Origin: Cyclobacterium plantarum
GTDB taxonomy: Bacteria; Bacteroidota; Bacteroidia; Cytophagales; Cyclobacteriaceae
Length of the DNA stretch: 64,000 nt
Direction: 5' to 3'
Assembly: GCF_011290685.1 (NCBI RefSeq)
Contig: NZ_JAANYN010000003.1
Coordinates: forward strand, 479,341 to 543,340
Each line of letters opens with the position of its first letter. The stretch's first letter is position 1. Position numbers and translations under genes: made by a program. The notes under the pieces are model-generated. The model did no database searches, was not told where the DNA came from, and worked only from the letters and a program-made list of their open reading frames with translations. Shown here in pieces: positions 55,549-64,000 of the stretch.

Positions 55549-56646
55549 ATGGCAAGATTATTCCTGATTACCGGCTTTATTTGGTTATTAATAAGCTGTC
55601 AATCCAATCCAGAGGAGGTTCTCGGGCTGGCAAAGCAAAAAATGGAAGATAATGCATATATCTCCTACAGCTATTTTTCCCTTTGGCCAGACATGATAGG
55701 GGAAAATGACACCATTGCAGGTACCTCCCAATTTAAAAGAAATAAAAATACCTATTTTGATTATGATTTTATAAGCCAACGGGATAAATATGACCTCATC
55801 TATGTTGGAGATGAATACAAGCAAATCCTTCACGGGGATAGTGTGGTTATTGTGTATACAACAAAAGACATCGAAAAGGAGTCTATTCGAATGAATGAGC
55901 TGATGGTAACAAATTATTCTCCTATGATGCTTTTGAAAGCAGGGGAATGGAGGTATAGAAGTGACACAGCCATTTTAGACAAACAGCTTTTGGATTTTTT
56001 TAAAGTGGAAACGGATACTGTAATAAAAGACATCAATATTTATACCGAAAACCATCTTTTTATAAATCCTCATTCAGCTTTGGTGGAGCGTTACGAAAGG
56101 AGGCTTTATCACAATGGTAAAGAAAAACAGTTTATAATCTATACCTTTTCTGATTATGATTTCCATAACGATCCTTTGGAACTCACTTATTCCTATCCCA
56201 GCCATTATGTGTCTAAAATGGCCACCGAAAAGGAAAAGCTGCATCGTTTAGAAGCAGGTCTGCCTGCTCCTGAATTTGAGTTAATGGATATGGAAGGGCG
56301 AAACATCAACCTATCAGATCTCAGGGGGCAAAAAGTGCTGATTAATTTTTCTATGATCAATTGTGGTTGGTGTAAAGTTGCCCTCGACAATTTCAATGAC
56401 GAAGAATTTGAATTCGCTGAGGGGATTACCGCTTTGTATATTAATCCTGTGGACAGTAAGGAGGATATGGCAAAATACCTGAAGAAATTCACTGTTCCTT
56501 TTCCTGTTATCCCCGAAGCCAAATCGGTCGGCAAATCTTATGGAGTAAGCGGATACCCGACTTTCTACCTGATAAATGAAAAAGGAGTAATTGAAAATGT
56601 TATTTCCGGATACCAAGAGGATTTTATTAATAGTTTAAGAAGGTAA
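55549..56646 (+). CDS. TlpA-like thioredoxin-domain lipoprotein
   Basis: 365-residue lipoprotein (lipobox LLISC, Cys17). The N-terminal 230 residues form an uncharacterised beta-rich domain (KNTYFDYDFISQRDKYDLIY, ELTYSYPSHYV). The C-terminal domain (about 238-365) is thioredoxin-like: APEFELMDMEGRNINLSDL, the redox pair Cys272-Gly-Trp-Cys275 and the cis-Pro loop GVSGYPTFYL. This layout matches Bacteroidota TlpA/AhpC-type periplasmic reductases. Substrate unknown. Stands alone; an AT-rich hairpin plus T-run follows. Confidence 0.8.
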   Translation: MARLFLITGFIWLLISCQSNPEEVLGLAKQKMEDNAYISYSYFSLWPDMIGENDTIAGTSQFKRNKNTYFDYDFISQRDKYDLIYVGDEYKQILHGDSVVIVYTTKDIEKESIRMNELMVTNYSPMMLLKAGEWRYRSDTAILDKQLLDFFKVETDTVIKDINIYTENHLFINPHSALVERYERRLYHNGKEKQFIIYTFSDYDFHNDPLELTYSYPSHYVSKMATEKEKLHRLEAGLPAPEFELMDMEGRNINLSDLRGQKVLINFSMINCGWCKVALDNFNDEEFEFAEGITALYINPVDSKEDMAKYLKKFTVPFPVIPEAKSVGKSYGVSGYPTFYLINEKGVIENVISGYQEDFINSLRR

Positions 56647-56973
56647 TTATTGCAGCAACTCTTTTTCCTGACCTGAAATTTACCTCTGTTTTGTATCTGT
56701 CCTATAAACCAATATTTCAAAAATGATAAGCTAATTTTTTTATTAATATTACAATAATATTATAATTTTTTTTCAATATCTTTATTTTGGATTAGTATTG
56801 CCTGTCTTTTTTTATCAGGAACTGGTGTAATCCCAAGAAAATTAAGCCACTAAGGCATAGCTAAGTTGTGATGAAGTAGATAATAGCAAAGAACCTGTTG
56901 ATTTTAAAGCGGCTCCACCGAGTTACGGATAATTCATAGTATTATCTGGGTTTAATCATAAAATGACTTAATT
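56647..56973. other. AT-rich intergenic stretch
   Basis: About 330 bp between the TlpA-like and AsnB-like genes. It contains an AT hairpin with T-run (56744-56774) and otherwise no recognisable signal. Confidence 0.5.
56744..56774 (+). terminator. AT-rich hairpin with T-run
   Basis: TAATATTA-CAA-TAATATTA is a perfect 8-bp stem followed within a few bases by nine T residues. It is AT-only, so the stem is weak; it probably ends the TlpA-like transcript about 100 bp upstream. Confidence 0.4.
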
Positions 56974-58440
56974 ATGTTTCTAAATCAATTTTTACTGACC
57001 AGATCTCCTAATTTTAAAGAAAAATGGAACCAATTAAATTGGAAAAAGGAATCTATTGGAAATGGGGAATTTACCCTTTTTTGCCATCCAAACATCAACG
57101 TAGTTAAAAACTCCACGGGGAATCCCAATTTATTTTTAATTGGGTCTCTATATGATTGGGAATTCCCTGAATTAACTGACCAAGAAATCATCGACGAATT
57201 ATCAAAAGGTTCGGCGTCAACATTGTTTGATAGAGTTTCAAAATATACCGGAGAGTTTATCATTATTTTTTCTTCGGAAGATTCATTAATTATTTTTCAT
57301 GATGCGACTGGTCAAAGAGAAATCTATTATGATTTATCGTTTGATAATGTTGCCTCACAAGTTTCCTTGCTTGCCCAGGGAATTGAATTGATTCCTCATG
57401 ACAATAAACATGCGATTGAATTTTATAATTCAGAGGTATTTAAGAAACGAAAGCTTCTTATTGGTGATTCAACACATGTTAAGAATGTTAAACATTTAAA
57501 TTGTAACCATTTTATTGATCTAAAAAGAGGAAAGGTTACAAGATTTTATCCCAATAAAAATTTGCCTGAAAGGTCTTTGAATGATGCAGGGAGGATAGCA
57601 GCGACCATGATTAAAGGCTATTTAAAAGCAATCTTTAATAGACACCAAAAAATTGCCTTGGCAGTTACCGGAGGCTATGACAGTAGAATATTATTTTTGG
57701 CAAGTTTAGAGATTCCTGAAGAAAAATGCACCTATTACGTCTTAAAGAGGTTAAACATGCCAGATAACCATCATGATATTGTCCTATCCGGTAAATTAAC
57801 TCGTGCTTACGGTAAAAAAATCGTCATTTTAGATGCTTCTAAAATTCCAAAAATGGAGGATATATCAGATGTGAAAAAAAGCCTGGATTTTCCTCCAAAT
57901 GAAGTATTAGAAGATGTTTTTAAGGGCCAAGTGTACATCAATGGGAATGTCTTTGAAATTGCAAGAAGCGTATTTGGATATGCAAAAAATGTTACTGCTG
58001 AGGATTTGGCTTTTATTACGGGGAATGGGAAATTAAAATTCCCTACGTTAATTTATAAGGAATGGATAAAGAATACCTCGGAGTTTAAAAAGTTAGGTTA
58101 TGATTTTATGGATTTCCTGTATTGGGAAGATCGGATGGGAATTTGGCTTAGCAAGAGTCGGACCGAACAATTGGCATTAAATAAAATTATTAAATCTCCA
58201 TATAATTCAAGACAACTTATTGACATTTTACTTTCTGTTAATAAAAAGCATAGAGGTTTGCACCATAATGCATTACAGAAAAAAATTATTGCCATTCTGT
58301 CAGAGAATAATAAGGAGGTAACAAAATTACCTATTAATCCTACCCGATCAGCAAAGTTTTTTATAATATTATTCAAAATGAATTTATACAATACATTCAG
58401 GTATATTTGTTTAAAGTTAAGATTGCTAGGTGAATTCTAG
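56974..58440 (+). CDS. orphan asparagine-synthase-like protein without glutaminase nucleophile
   Basis: 488-residue protein with the AsnB two-domain plan. The N-terminal part (about 1-145) follows the class II glutamine-amidotransferase fold (NLFLIGSLYDWEFPEL, GEFIIIFSSEDSLIIFHDATGQREIYYD) but starts MFLNQF and lacks the Cys2 nucleophile. The C-terminal part has the PP-loop VTGGYDSR (231-238) for ATP. Such proteins activate a carboxylate as AMP ester and accept ammonia or an amine, as in lasso-peptide cyclases and beta-lactam synthetases. No precursor-peptide, protease or sugar gene is adjacent. It is markedly AT-rich, suggesting horizontal gain. Substrate unknown. Confidence 0.72.
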   Translation: MFLNQFLLTRSPNFKEKWNQLNWKKESIGNGEFTLFCHPNINVVKNSTGNPNLFLIGSLYDWEFPELTDQEIIDELSKGSASTLFDRVSKYTGEFIIIFSSEDSLIIFHDATGQREIYYDLSFDNVASQVSLLAQGIELIPHDNKHAIEFYNSEVFKKRKLLIGDSTHVKNVKHLNCNHFIDLKRGKVTRFYPNKNLPERSLNDAGRIAATMIKGYLKAIFNRHQKIALAVTGGYDSRILFLASLEIPEEKCTYYVLKRLNMPDNHHDIVLSGKLTRAYGKKIVILDASKIPKMEDISDVKKSLDFPPNEVLEDVFKGQVYINGNVFEIARSVFGYAKNVTAEDLAFITGNGKLKFPTLIYKEWIKNTSEFKKLGYDFMDFLYWEDRMGIWLSKSRTEQLALNKIIKSPYNSRQLIDILLSVNKKHRGLHHNALQKKIIAILSENNKEVTKLPINPTRSAKFFIILFKMNLYNTFRYICLKLRLLGEF

Positions 58441-58834
58441 AAATAAATATAATTTTAATCAATAAGTATTTTTAATTCCGGATTTGACGACAGGGGAAAA
58501 ATTACGCTTTAATGGGTGAATCGTAGTATTGCGAACCCAAATAGATAGAATTATGCAATGGGTTTGTAGTGCCGGTTCGGACTTCATGCTGGATAGGCTG
58601 TGATTACATGAACCAGTCTGTTTGGAGATTGAGTTACAGGTGATTTTCATTTTTGCGTAAAAATCCCTCCCCACTCTGGTCGGGACAGGCTCTGCCTTCC
58701 GCCGCGGCGGAGAGATTTGCCTATTTACCGATGACGGTTTAATTATAAAATAGGTCGAACTCACGTTTGTAATCAACGTTGACGCCCTGTGTAAAATCCT
58801 GAGAAAAATGTTGTTCTTGCCAAAGGCTAAAAAA
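58441..58834. other. intergenic stretch with GC-rich hairpin repeat
   Basis: About 390 bp between the AsnB-like gene and the convergent NHL-protein gene. Its main feature is the hairpin repeat at 58665-58717; no gene is supported. Confidence 0.5.
58665..58717. repeat. GC-rich hairpin repeat, copy 3
   Basis: AAATCCCTCCCC, then a spacer, then TCCGCCGCGGCGGA (58698-58711) and GAGATTTGC. Core, outer AATCCC arm and GATTTGC tail match the copy at 2281-2317. Confidence 0.6.
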
Positions 58835-59902
58835 TTAAACCCGGTGCAATTTATACGGATACACCCCATCTGCGTTCCACTGGCAAACATACAGGTTTTT
58901 GTCCCGGTCCAGGCAGACATCGTGACAATGCCGGAATACCGGTTGTTCCTGTAGCATGAGTGTCAATTTTCCGTTTTCATACTGAGGCTCCGTACCTCCC
59001 GGATTGGAGACCACCCGGTTTTCCTGGTCAAGAATGGTCACAAAGCCCCTGTTCAGTTGCATGTTATAATTGCCCTCCGTCATGCCAAAGCAGACACCTG
59101 AATAGATGTTTTCTCCATCCACTATCGGCCGGCTGACAAAGGCTCCCGGCAGGTAGTATTCTTCTATGTACTCCCCGTCAAGTGTAAACCGTTTGAAGGA
59201 ATTCTTGATGCGCGCAGTACAAAGCAGGGTAGGGTTGGCGGCATCCCTGTAGTCCAGGGCTACCCCATGGGCCTGCTTGAATTTGTTGGGTTGCAGGAAG
59301 CTGTCCCCGCCAAACTTTCTAATGAATTGACCTTCGGCATCGTATTGTAAAATAAACTGCGATCCGTAGCCGTCTGCCACATAAATATCCCCATTGGGCC
59401 CTATGGCGGTCTCGGTCGGCCGGTAAGCTGATGTTTCATCGTAAGCCCCCAGTTCGGCAGGATGTTCCAATTCCACTAGGATTTTTCCTTCCAGGCTGCA
59501 CTTGACCACCCTGCCCAAACCCGGATCGGTGATATACAGGTATTCTGCATCTCCCTCATCATGAATGCTCAGGCCATGAGCACCCGGGAAGGAGAGGGTC
59601 CAGGAGTCCAGTAGCTTTCCTGATGTATCATAAATAATGACATTGTTCTGGGGGTGATCGGTCAGCATCAGAAGCCTTCCGGTTTTGTCCATCACCATCT
59701 CATGGCAGTTTTTAACGGGGTGCTTTTGGGGATCCAGGTCACCCCATCCTTTCTCTACCCGGTACCTGAAATCCCCATGACCCAGGATTTCTTCCTCCAG
59801 CTTTGGGGCAGTTGGTTTGATGTAAAAAGCAGATAAGCCGGAGACGGACAGAGCCCCTCCGGTTAAAACCGTATTTTTCAGGAATTTTCTTCTTTGGTTC
59901 AT
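58835..59902 (-). CDS. Tat-exported NHL/6-bladed beta-propeller protein
   Basis: 355-residue protein with a twin-arginine-like signal (QRRKFLKNTVLTGGALSVSG) and a propeller of NHL-type blades: EMVMDKTGRLLMLTDHPQNN, AIGPNGDIYVADGYGSQFI, HGVALDYRD, HDVCLDRDKNLYVCQWNADG. Resembles proteins labelled peptidyl-alpha-hydroxyglycine-lyase-like or 6-bladed beta-propeller, but the catalytic residues of that lyase were not established here. Follows the DUF1501 gene by 24 bp in a minus-strand operon, so it may act with those proteins. Confidence 0.8.
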   Translation of the reverse strand: MNQRRKFLKNTVLTGGALSVSGLSAFYIKPTAPKLEEEILGHGDFRYRVEKGWGDLDPQKHPVKNCHEMVMDKTGRLLMLTDHPQNNVIIYDTSGKLLDSWTLSFPGAHGLSIHDEGDAEYLYITDPGLGRVVKCSLEGKILVELEHPAELGAYDETSAYRPTETAIGPNGDIYVADGYGSQFILQYDAEGQFIRKFGGDSFLQPNKFKQAHGVALDYRDAANPTLLCTARIKNSFKRFTLDGEYIEEYYLPGAFVSRPIVDGENIYSGVCFGMTEGNYNMQLNRGFVTILDQENRVVSNPGGTEPQYENGKLTLMLQEQPVFRHCHDVCLDRDKNLYVCQWNADGVYPYKLHRV

Positions 59903-59926
59903 TTTAATTGCCCATTTTGGATTTTC

Positions 59927-61381
59927 TCAAGCCAAAAGGTCTTTTACCACCTGCCCATGTACATCGGTCAGCCGGAAGCGCCTGCCCTGGTGCTTGAAGG
60001 TGAGTTTCTCATGGTCTACGCCTAACAGGTGCAGCAGGGTGGCCTGGAAATCATGCACGTGCACGGGGTTTCTGGCCACGTTATAGCTGAATTCATCTGT
60101 TTCCCCATAGACCATGCCTTTTTTTACCCCGGCTCCGGCCATCCACATGGTGAAGCAGCCCGGATGGTGGTCACGACCGTAATTGTCGGCCGTCAGCCTG
60201 CCTTGTGAAAAGCTGGTGCGTCCAAACTCGCCACCCCAGACCACCAGGGTATCCTCCAGGAGCCCCCTTTGTTTGAGATCCTGGATAAGCCCGGCCGTAG
60301 CCTGATCGGTGCTGAGTGCCTGCCTTTTGATGCCTGCCGGTAAACTGCCGTGCTGGTCCCAGCCCATGTGGTATAGCTGGATAAACTTTACGTCCCGTTC
60401 GGCCAGCCTCCTGGCCTGAAGGCAATTGGAAGCATAGGTGCCCGGGATTCGGGCATCTTCTCCGTACAATTCGTAGATGTAATCCGGTTCATTGGAGGTA
60501 TCCACTGCATCCGGAACGGAGTTCTGCATTTTATAGGCCATTTCGTACTGGCTGATTTTGGATTGGATTTCCGGGTCTTCCCATAGATCATATTGCCTTT
60601 CGTTCAACTTTTTGATATGATCCAAAGCCCTCCTGCGGTCATGGTCGTGGACTCCATGCGGATTGTTCAGGTACAGAACCGGGTCTTTGCCTGAGCGGAA
60701 TTGTATGCCCTGATGGTGGGAGGGAAGAAAGCCATTGCTCCAGGCATTGGAATTCAGGGGTTGGGACCCTGAGCTTTTGGAAAGCAAGACCACAAAATTG
60801 GGCAGGTTTTCGTTGTCACTGCCGAGTCCGTAACTCAGCCAGGAACCGATGGAGGGCCTGCCGCTCAGTTGGGAGCCTGTTTGCATGAACATGACGGCAG
60901 GTTCGTGGTTGATGGCATCGGTGATCATGGATTTGACGATGCAGAGCTCGTCCACCACCTGTGCGGTATAGGGAAACAAATCGCTAACCCAGGCGCCGGA
61001 TTGTCCGTATTGCTTGAAATCATAGATGGACTTCACCAGGGGAAAGGTGGATTGATCGGCCACCATGCCCGAATTGCGCTGGGTGCCCTGTACCGATGGG
61101 GGGATTTCTTTCCCGTGCCATTTGGCCAGGGAGGGCTTGTAATCAAAGGTTTCTATCTGAGAGGGCCCCCCGGATTGGAAAAGGTAGATCACCCGTTTTG
61201 CTTTGGCCGGAAAATGGGTGCCATTCAATATGCCGCCCAGTCCCGGATCGCCCAGGCTTCCTCCCCAGGCCCCCGTTTGCCCCAAAATACCGGACAGGGC
61301 GATAGACCCAAATCCAAGGGAAGCTTTTTTCAAAAAGCCCCGACGGCTTTCTCCGAATAGTTTATGTTCATTTTCATTCAT
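59927..61381 (-). CDS. DUF1501 domain protein (Tat-exported, sulfatase-like fold)
   Basis: 484-residue protein with a clear Tat signal (ESRRGFLKKASLGFGSIALS). DUF1501 proteins share the alkaline phosphatase/sulfatase fold. Seen: VIYLFQSGGPSQIETFDYKP, HEPAVMFMQTGS, GWDQHGSLPAG and VVWGGEFGRTSFSQGRL, then GRDHHPGCFTMWMAG. Function is unknown, although the family is nearly always encoded beside DUF1549/DUF1553 proteins, as here (8-bp gap). Periplasmic. Confidence 0.93.
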   Translation of the reverse strand: MNENEHKLFGESRRGFLKKASLGFGSIALSGILGQTGAWGGSLGDPGLGGILNGTHFPAKAKRVIYLFQSGGPSQIETFDYKPSLAKWHGKEIPPSVQGTQRNSGMVADQSTFPLVKSIYDFKQYGQSGAWVSDLFPYTAQVVDELCIVKSMITDAINHEPAVMFMQTGSQLSGRPSIGSWLSYGLGSDNENLPNFVVLLSKSSGSQPLNSNAWSNGFLPSHHQGIQFRSGKDPVLYLNNPHGVHDHDRRRALDHIKKLNERQYDLWEDPEIQSKISQYEMAYKMQNSVPDAVDTSNEPDYIYELYGEDARIPGTYASNCLQARRLAERDVKFIQLYHMGWDQHGSLPAGIKRQALSTDQATAGLIQDLKQRGLLEDTLVVWGGEFGRTSFSQGRLTADNYGRDHHPGCFTMWMAGAGVKKGMVYGETDEFSYNVARNPVHVHDFQATLLHLLGVDHEKLTFKHQGRRFRLTDVHGQVVKDLLA

Positions 61382-61389
61382 GACTTGCG

Positions 61390-64000
61390 TTATCTTATGG
61401 TGTATCCATCGGTGGTGTTCATGATGCCGTTGATCACAGTGGCCAGTGCGGCTACCTGAACAGGATCCAGAGATGGGTCAGTAGCATGGCTCCCTGTACT
61501 GAGATAGGCCAGGGTTTCTGCTTTATTTTTGGCAAACCTTTCCCTTTCTTCCCGGTGAAACTCCCTGATGATTTGTAGTTCTTGTTCATCCGGCTGTCTT
61601 CCGGTGCTCAGTTGGAAAGCATTTACCAATTGATTGTCGGGAGGGTAGTTGCTGATGAGCTTCTCTGCCGTTACCCTGGCAGCCTCCACGAATTGAGGAT
61701 CGTTCAGCAGGACCAGTGCCTGTAAGGGCGTGCTGGTCTCCGTTCTGCGCACCTTGCATTCCGCCCGGTCTCCCACATCGAAGATCATCATGGATGGTGG
61801 TCCGGAGGTTCTTTTCCAGATGGTATATAAACTTCTCCGATAAAGCCCTTCACCAGGTTCCTGCTGATAGCGGTAGCGCCAGGATTTGGTGCTGATTTCA
61901 TCCCATAGCCCTTCCGGCTGGTAGGGATAGGTACTTTCCCCTCCGATTTTGGGGACCAAAAGTCCACTTATGGCCAGGGCATTGTCACGGATCATCTCGG
62001 CGGTCATGCGAAAGCTGGGGCCCCGGGCCAATAATTCGTTGTCCGGATCTTTCTCCTGCAATTCGGGACGGGTTTTGGAAGATTGCTGGTAAGTGGCAGA
62101 CATCACAATCAGTTTATGCATCTTTTTGATATCCCATCCTGATTCCCGAAAATTGATGGCGAGCCAATCCAGTAGCTCAGGGTGTGTGGGCATGCTGCCC
62201 TGGTTGCCAAAATCATCCGGGGTTTTTACCAGGCCATTTCCGAAATGCATTTGCCAAATGCGGTTGACAAAAACCCGTGAAGGAAGCGGATTTTCAGGAG
62301 CAAATAGCCATTTGGCCAACCCAAGTCGATTTTGGGGCAGGTCCTGGTCATAGGGAAGTACAGCCTTGGGGATGTCCGGAAAAACCTCTTCGGTAGGCGC
62401 ACTGTAGAGGCCCCGGTCAAGGATATAAGTAGGCCTGGGTTCTGGCAGGTCTCCCATGACCATTATCTCCGGGATATCGGTAGTATTTTCGGCCCTTCGT
62501 TTTCTCAACTGGAGTAGCTCCGACTTCAATTGCCTGGATTCAGCATTTTGTGTTTGGAAAAAATGTTGCTGCAGGATTTCATTGTTTCTTCCTTCCCCCG
62601 GCTTGTCGATTACATCCCGGGCCTTTTTGGGGTCCGCTGCATGCAGGATTTCCAGCCCGGTCAAGGCCCTGTCATAGATTTTCAGCTCATCGAGACCTCC
62701 ATTAAGAAAGGTTTTCATCTTGTCCCTCACCCCGAGTACAAATCCCCGGAAGCCATAGGTGTGTATATCCGGTTCAAATAAAATGGATTTGTAGATATGA
62801 TCTGCTTCTACGGTTACCGGCACTTTTTTTCCGTCTACATACAGGCCAATGCCTGCCGCTTTGCCCATCCCATCATAAGTAATGCTGATATCAGACCATT
62901 TTTTTACAGGGATTGGCTCCTTGCTTTTCACCTGCAGGGCATTGCTGGGCCAGCTGAAGGCCATGATAAAATTCAGCTTGTTGTCTTCCAGGAACAAGGA
63001 GTAACCTTTTAAACCCAGCCGGATGTCCTCGCAATGGGTAAACAAAACCGCTTCCTTGTACAAGGTGTCCGGGTAAACGGAGAGGGATACCGTAAAGGGG
63101 TCTGTCTGGTCAAACCAGCCCACTTTATCCGGAAGGGAGAGCGTGGTAAAATCGTTGATGAAAACGCCATTGGCACCTTCCCGGATATCTGGCTCCCTGA
63201 TTATGGCAGGAGCTGTTTGGGGAACCAGTCCGGGACTTTTGAAAACTTTTTGATTGGCCTCTGGTCGCAAATTGTCAAAATCATAGGCCACCTGCAGTCC
63301 CTTCTTTAGCCCCTGCTGAATGGAGGCGGCATTGCTCTCCGGTCCTGCCAGCCAGGTTTCCAGGTCTTTGCTGCTTTTGTTTTCCAATTCGCGAAGCCTG
63401 GACTGCCCGGTTTGAAGTTCATTGTCAATATAGTTCAGTATATTGTCCTGCTCCTCGCTGGTCAATAGCAAGGAAGGACCCGGCACCTGGCCTGGGCCAT
63501 AAACGGCGGTACCTATTTCATTGGTACTGTTAAAAAAGGCAGAAAATTCATAATACTCCTTCTGGCTGATGGGGTCATATTTATGGTCGTGGCAACGGGC
63601 GCACTCCATACTCAGGCCGAGGATGGCTTTTCCAACGGTGTTGGTGCGGTCTGCCACATATTCGGCACGGTACTCTTCAAATACGATTCCGGCCTCCGAA
63701 TTTCTTTTATGAAGTCTGTTGAAAGCTGTGGCCAGAATGCTTTCCTGACTTGGATTTTCAATCAGGTCCCCGGCCAATTGCCAGGTCACGAATTGGTCAT
63801 AGGGCATGTTTTGGTTGAAGGCTTCGATTACCCAATCGCGGTAGGGACTGAAATCCCGGTGCTTGTCATCCAGGTAGCCGTCCGAATCTGCATAGCGGGC
63901 CACATCCATCCAATCTGCCGCCATGCGCTCCCCGTAGGCTGGAGAAGCCAGTAACCTGTCCACCAGTTTTTCATAGGCATTGGAGGAATTGTCTGCCACA
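61390..64000 (-). CDS. DUF1549/LamG/DUF1553 protein (5' end cut by window edge)
   Basis: At least 870 codons are visible; the apparent GTG at 63999 is inside the gene and the true start lies to the right. Order: remainder of DUF1549/PSCyt2 (AYGERMAADWMDVARYADSDG), a haem-like CHDHKYDPISQKEYYEF motif (CARCH at about 109), a LamG/concanavalin-type domain in the middle (about 270-440, with GLDELKIYDRALTG), and DUF1553/PSD1 at the C-terminus (NRIWQMHFGNGLVKTPDDFG, then LLDWLAINF, and DRAECKVRRTETSTPLQAL). An N-terminal Planctomycete cytochrome domain (PSCyt1) may lie outside the window. Likely polysaccharide-related, but unproven. Confidence 0.92.
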   Translation of the reverse strand, partial: VADNSSNAYEKLVDRLLASPAYGERMAADWMDVARYADSDGYLDDKHRDFSPYRDWVIEAFNQNMPYDQFVTWQLAGDLIENPSQESILATAFNRLHKRNSEAGIVFEEYRAEYVADRTNTVGKAILGLSMECARCHDHKYDPISQKEYYEFSAFFNSTNEIGTAVYGPGQVPGPSLLLTSEEQDNILNYIDNELQTGQSRLRELENKSSKDLETWLAGPESNAASIQQGLKKGLQVAYDFDNLRPEANQKVFKSPGLVPQTAPAIIREPDIREGANGVFINDFTTLSLPDKVGWFDQTDPFTVSLSVYPDTLYKEAVLFTHCEDIRLGLKGYSLFLEDNKLNFIMAFSWPSNALQVKSKEPIPVKKWSDISITYDGMGKAAGIGLYVDGKKVPVTVEADHIYKSILFEPDIHTYGFRGFVLGVRDKMKTFLNGGLDELKIYDRALTGLEILHAADPKKARDVIDKPGEGRNNEILQQHFFQTQNAESRQLKSELLQLRKRRAENTTDIPEIMVMGDLPEPRPTYILDRGLYSAPTEEVFPDIPKAVLPYDQDLPQNRLGLAKWLFAPENPLPSRVFVNRIWQMHFGNGLVKTPDDFGNQGSMPTHPELLDWLAINFRESGWDIKKMHKLIVMSATYQQSSKTRPELQEKDPDNELLARGPSFRMTAEMIRDNALAISGLLVPKIGGESTYPYQPEGLWDEISTKSWRYRYQQEPGEGLYRRSLYTIWKRTSGPPSMMIFDVGDRAECKVRRTETSTPLQALVLLNDPQFVEAARVTAEKLISNYPPDNQLVNAFQLSTGRQPDEQELQIIREFHREERERFAKNKAETLAYLSTGSHATDPSLDPVQVAALATVINGIMNTTDGYTIR

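Overview
The window looks like chromosomal DNA of a Bacteroidota bacterium, most likely a marine or soil member of the Cytophagales (a Cyclobacteriaceae-type genome). This placement is inferred from a SusC/SusD pair, several promoters of the Bacteroidota TAnnTTTG type, the near absence of Shine-Dalgarno sequences, a lipoprotein-type clade II NosZ cluster, and Bacteroidota-restricted families (DUF4421, HYC_CC_PP, DUF6786). No rRNA, tRNA, CRISPR array or intact transposase was found.

Left part (1-18263), mostly housekeeping. A 5'-complete but 3'-truncated katG is followed by nrdB-nrdA, rplU-rpmA, a ribosome hibernation factor, and a minus-strand run lipB / PolB-type exonuclease / rnr / prenyl diphosphate synthase / rhomboid protease. 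Then come yraN, a MORN-repeat exported protein, a PLP aminotransferase, a glycosyltransferase and a DUF4421 protein. The DUF4421 gene is preceded by a short leader ORF with a perfect Shine-Dalgarno sequence folded into a hairpin, an unusual arrangement for this phylum.

Centre (18503-35456). A SusC/SusD uptake pair and a lipoprotein are followed by a minus-strand copper/heavy-metal resistance block: HYC_CC_PP protein, CusA, CusC, a four-helix-bundle (23S-intervening-sequence type) protein, CusB, a CopB-type P1B ATPase and DoxX. Nearly every gene junction in this block carries low-complexity or inverted repeats, some of which run into coding sequence.

N-oxide island (36207-46275). An eight-gene operon (COX1-like haem protein, cytochrome c, nosZ, membrane protein, nosL, nosD, nosF, nosY) reduces N2O. 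Next to it lie scdA/ric (Fe-S repair after NO damage) and hmp (NO dioxygenase), which share a near-identical promoter plus dyad operator. A cluster of covarying palindromes sits at the 3' end of the nos operon. metE follows, controlled by a cobalamin riboswitch.

Accessory stretch (49439-58440). This holds a Uma2 gene broken into two pieces around a fused DUF4258-YgiT protein, an intact paralogous Uma2 gene, a DUF433/DUF5615 toxin-antitoxin pair, several orphan lipoproteins, a TlpA-like thioredoxin lipoprotein and an AT-rich orphan asparagine-synthase-like gene lacking the glutaminase nucleophile. The right end (58835-64000) is a Tat-exported NHL propeller, a DUF1501 protein and a partial DUF1549/LamG/DUF1553 protein, a set typical of Planctomycetes and polysaccharide-degrading Bacteroidota.
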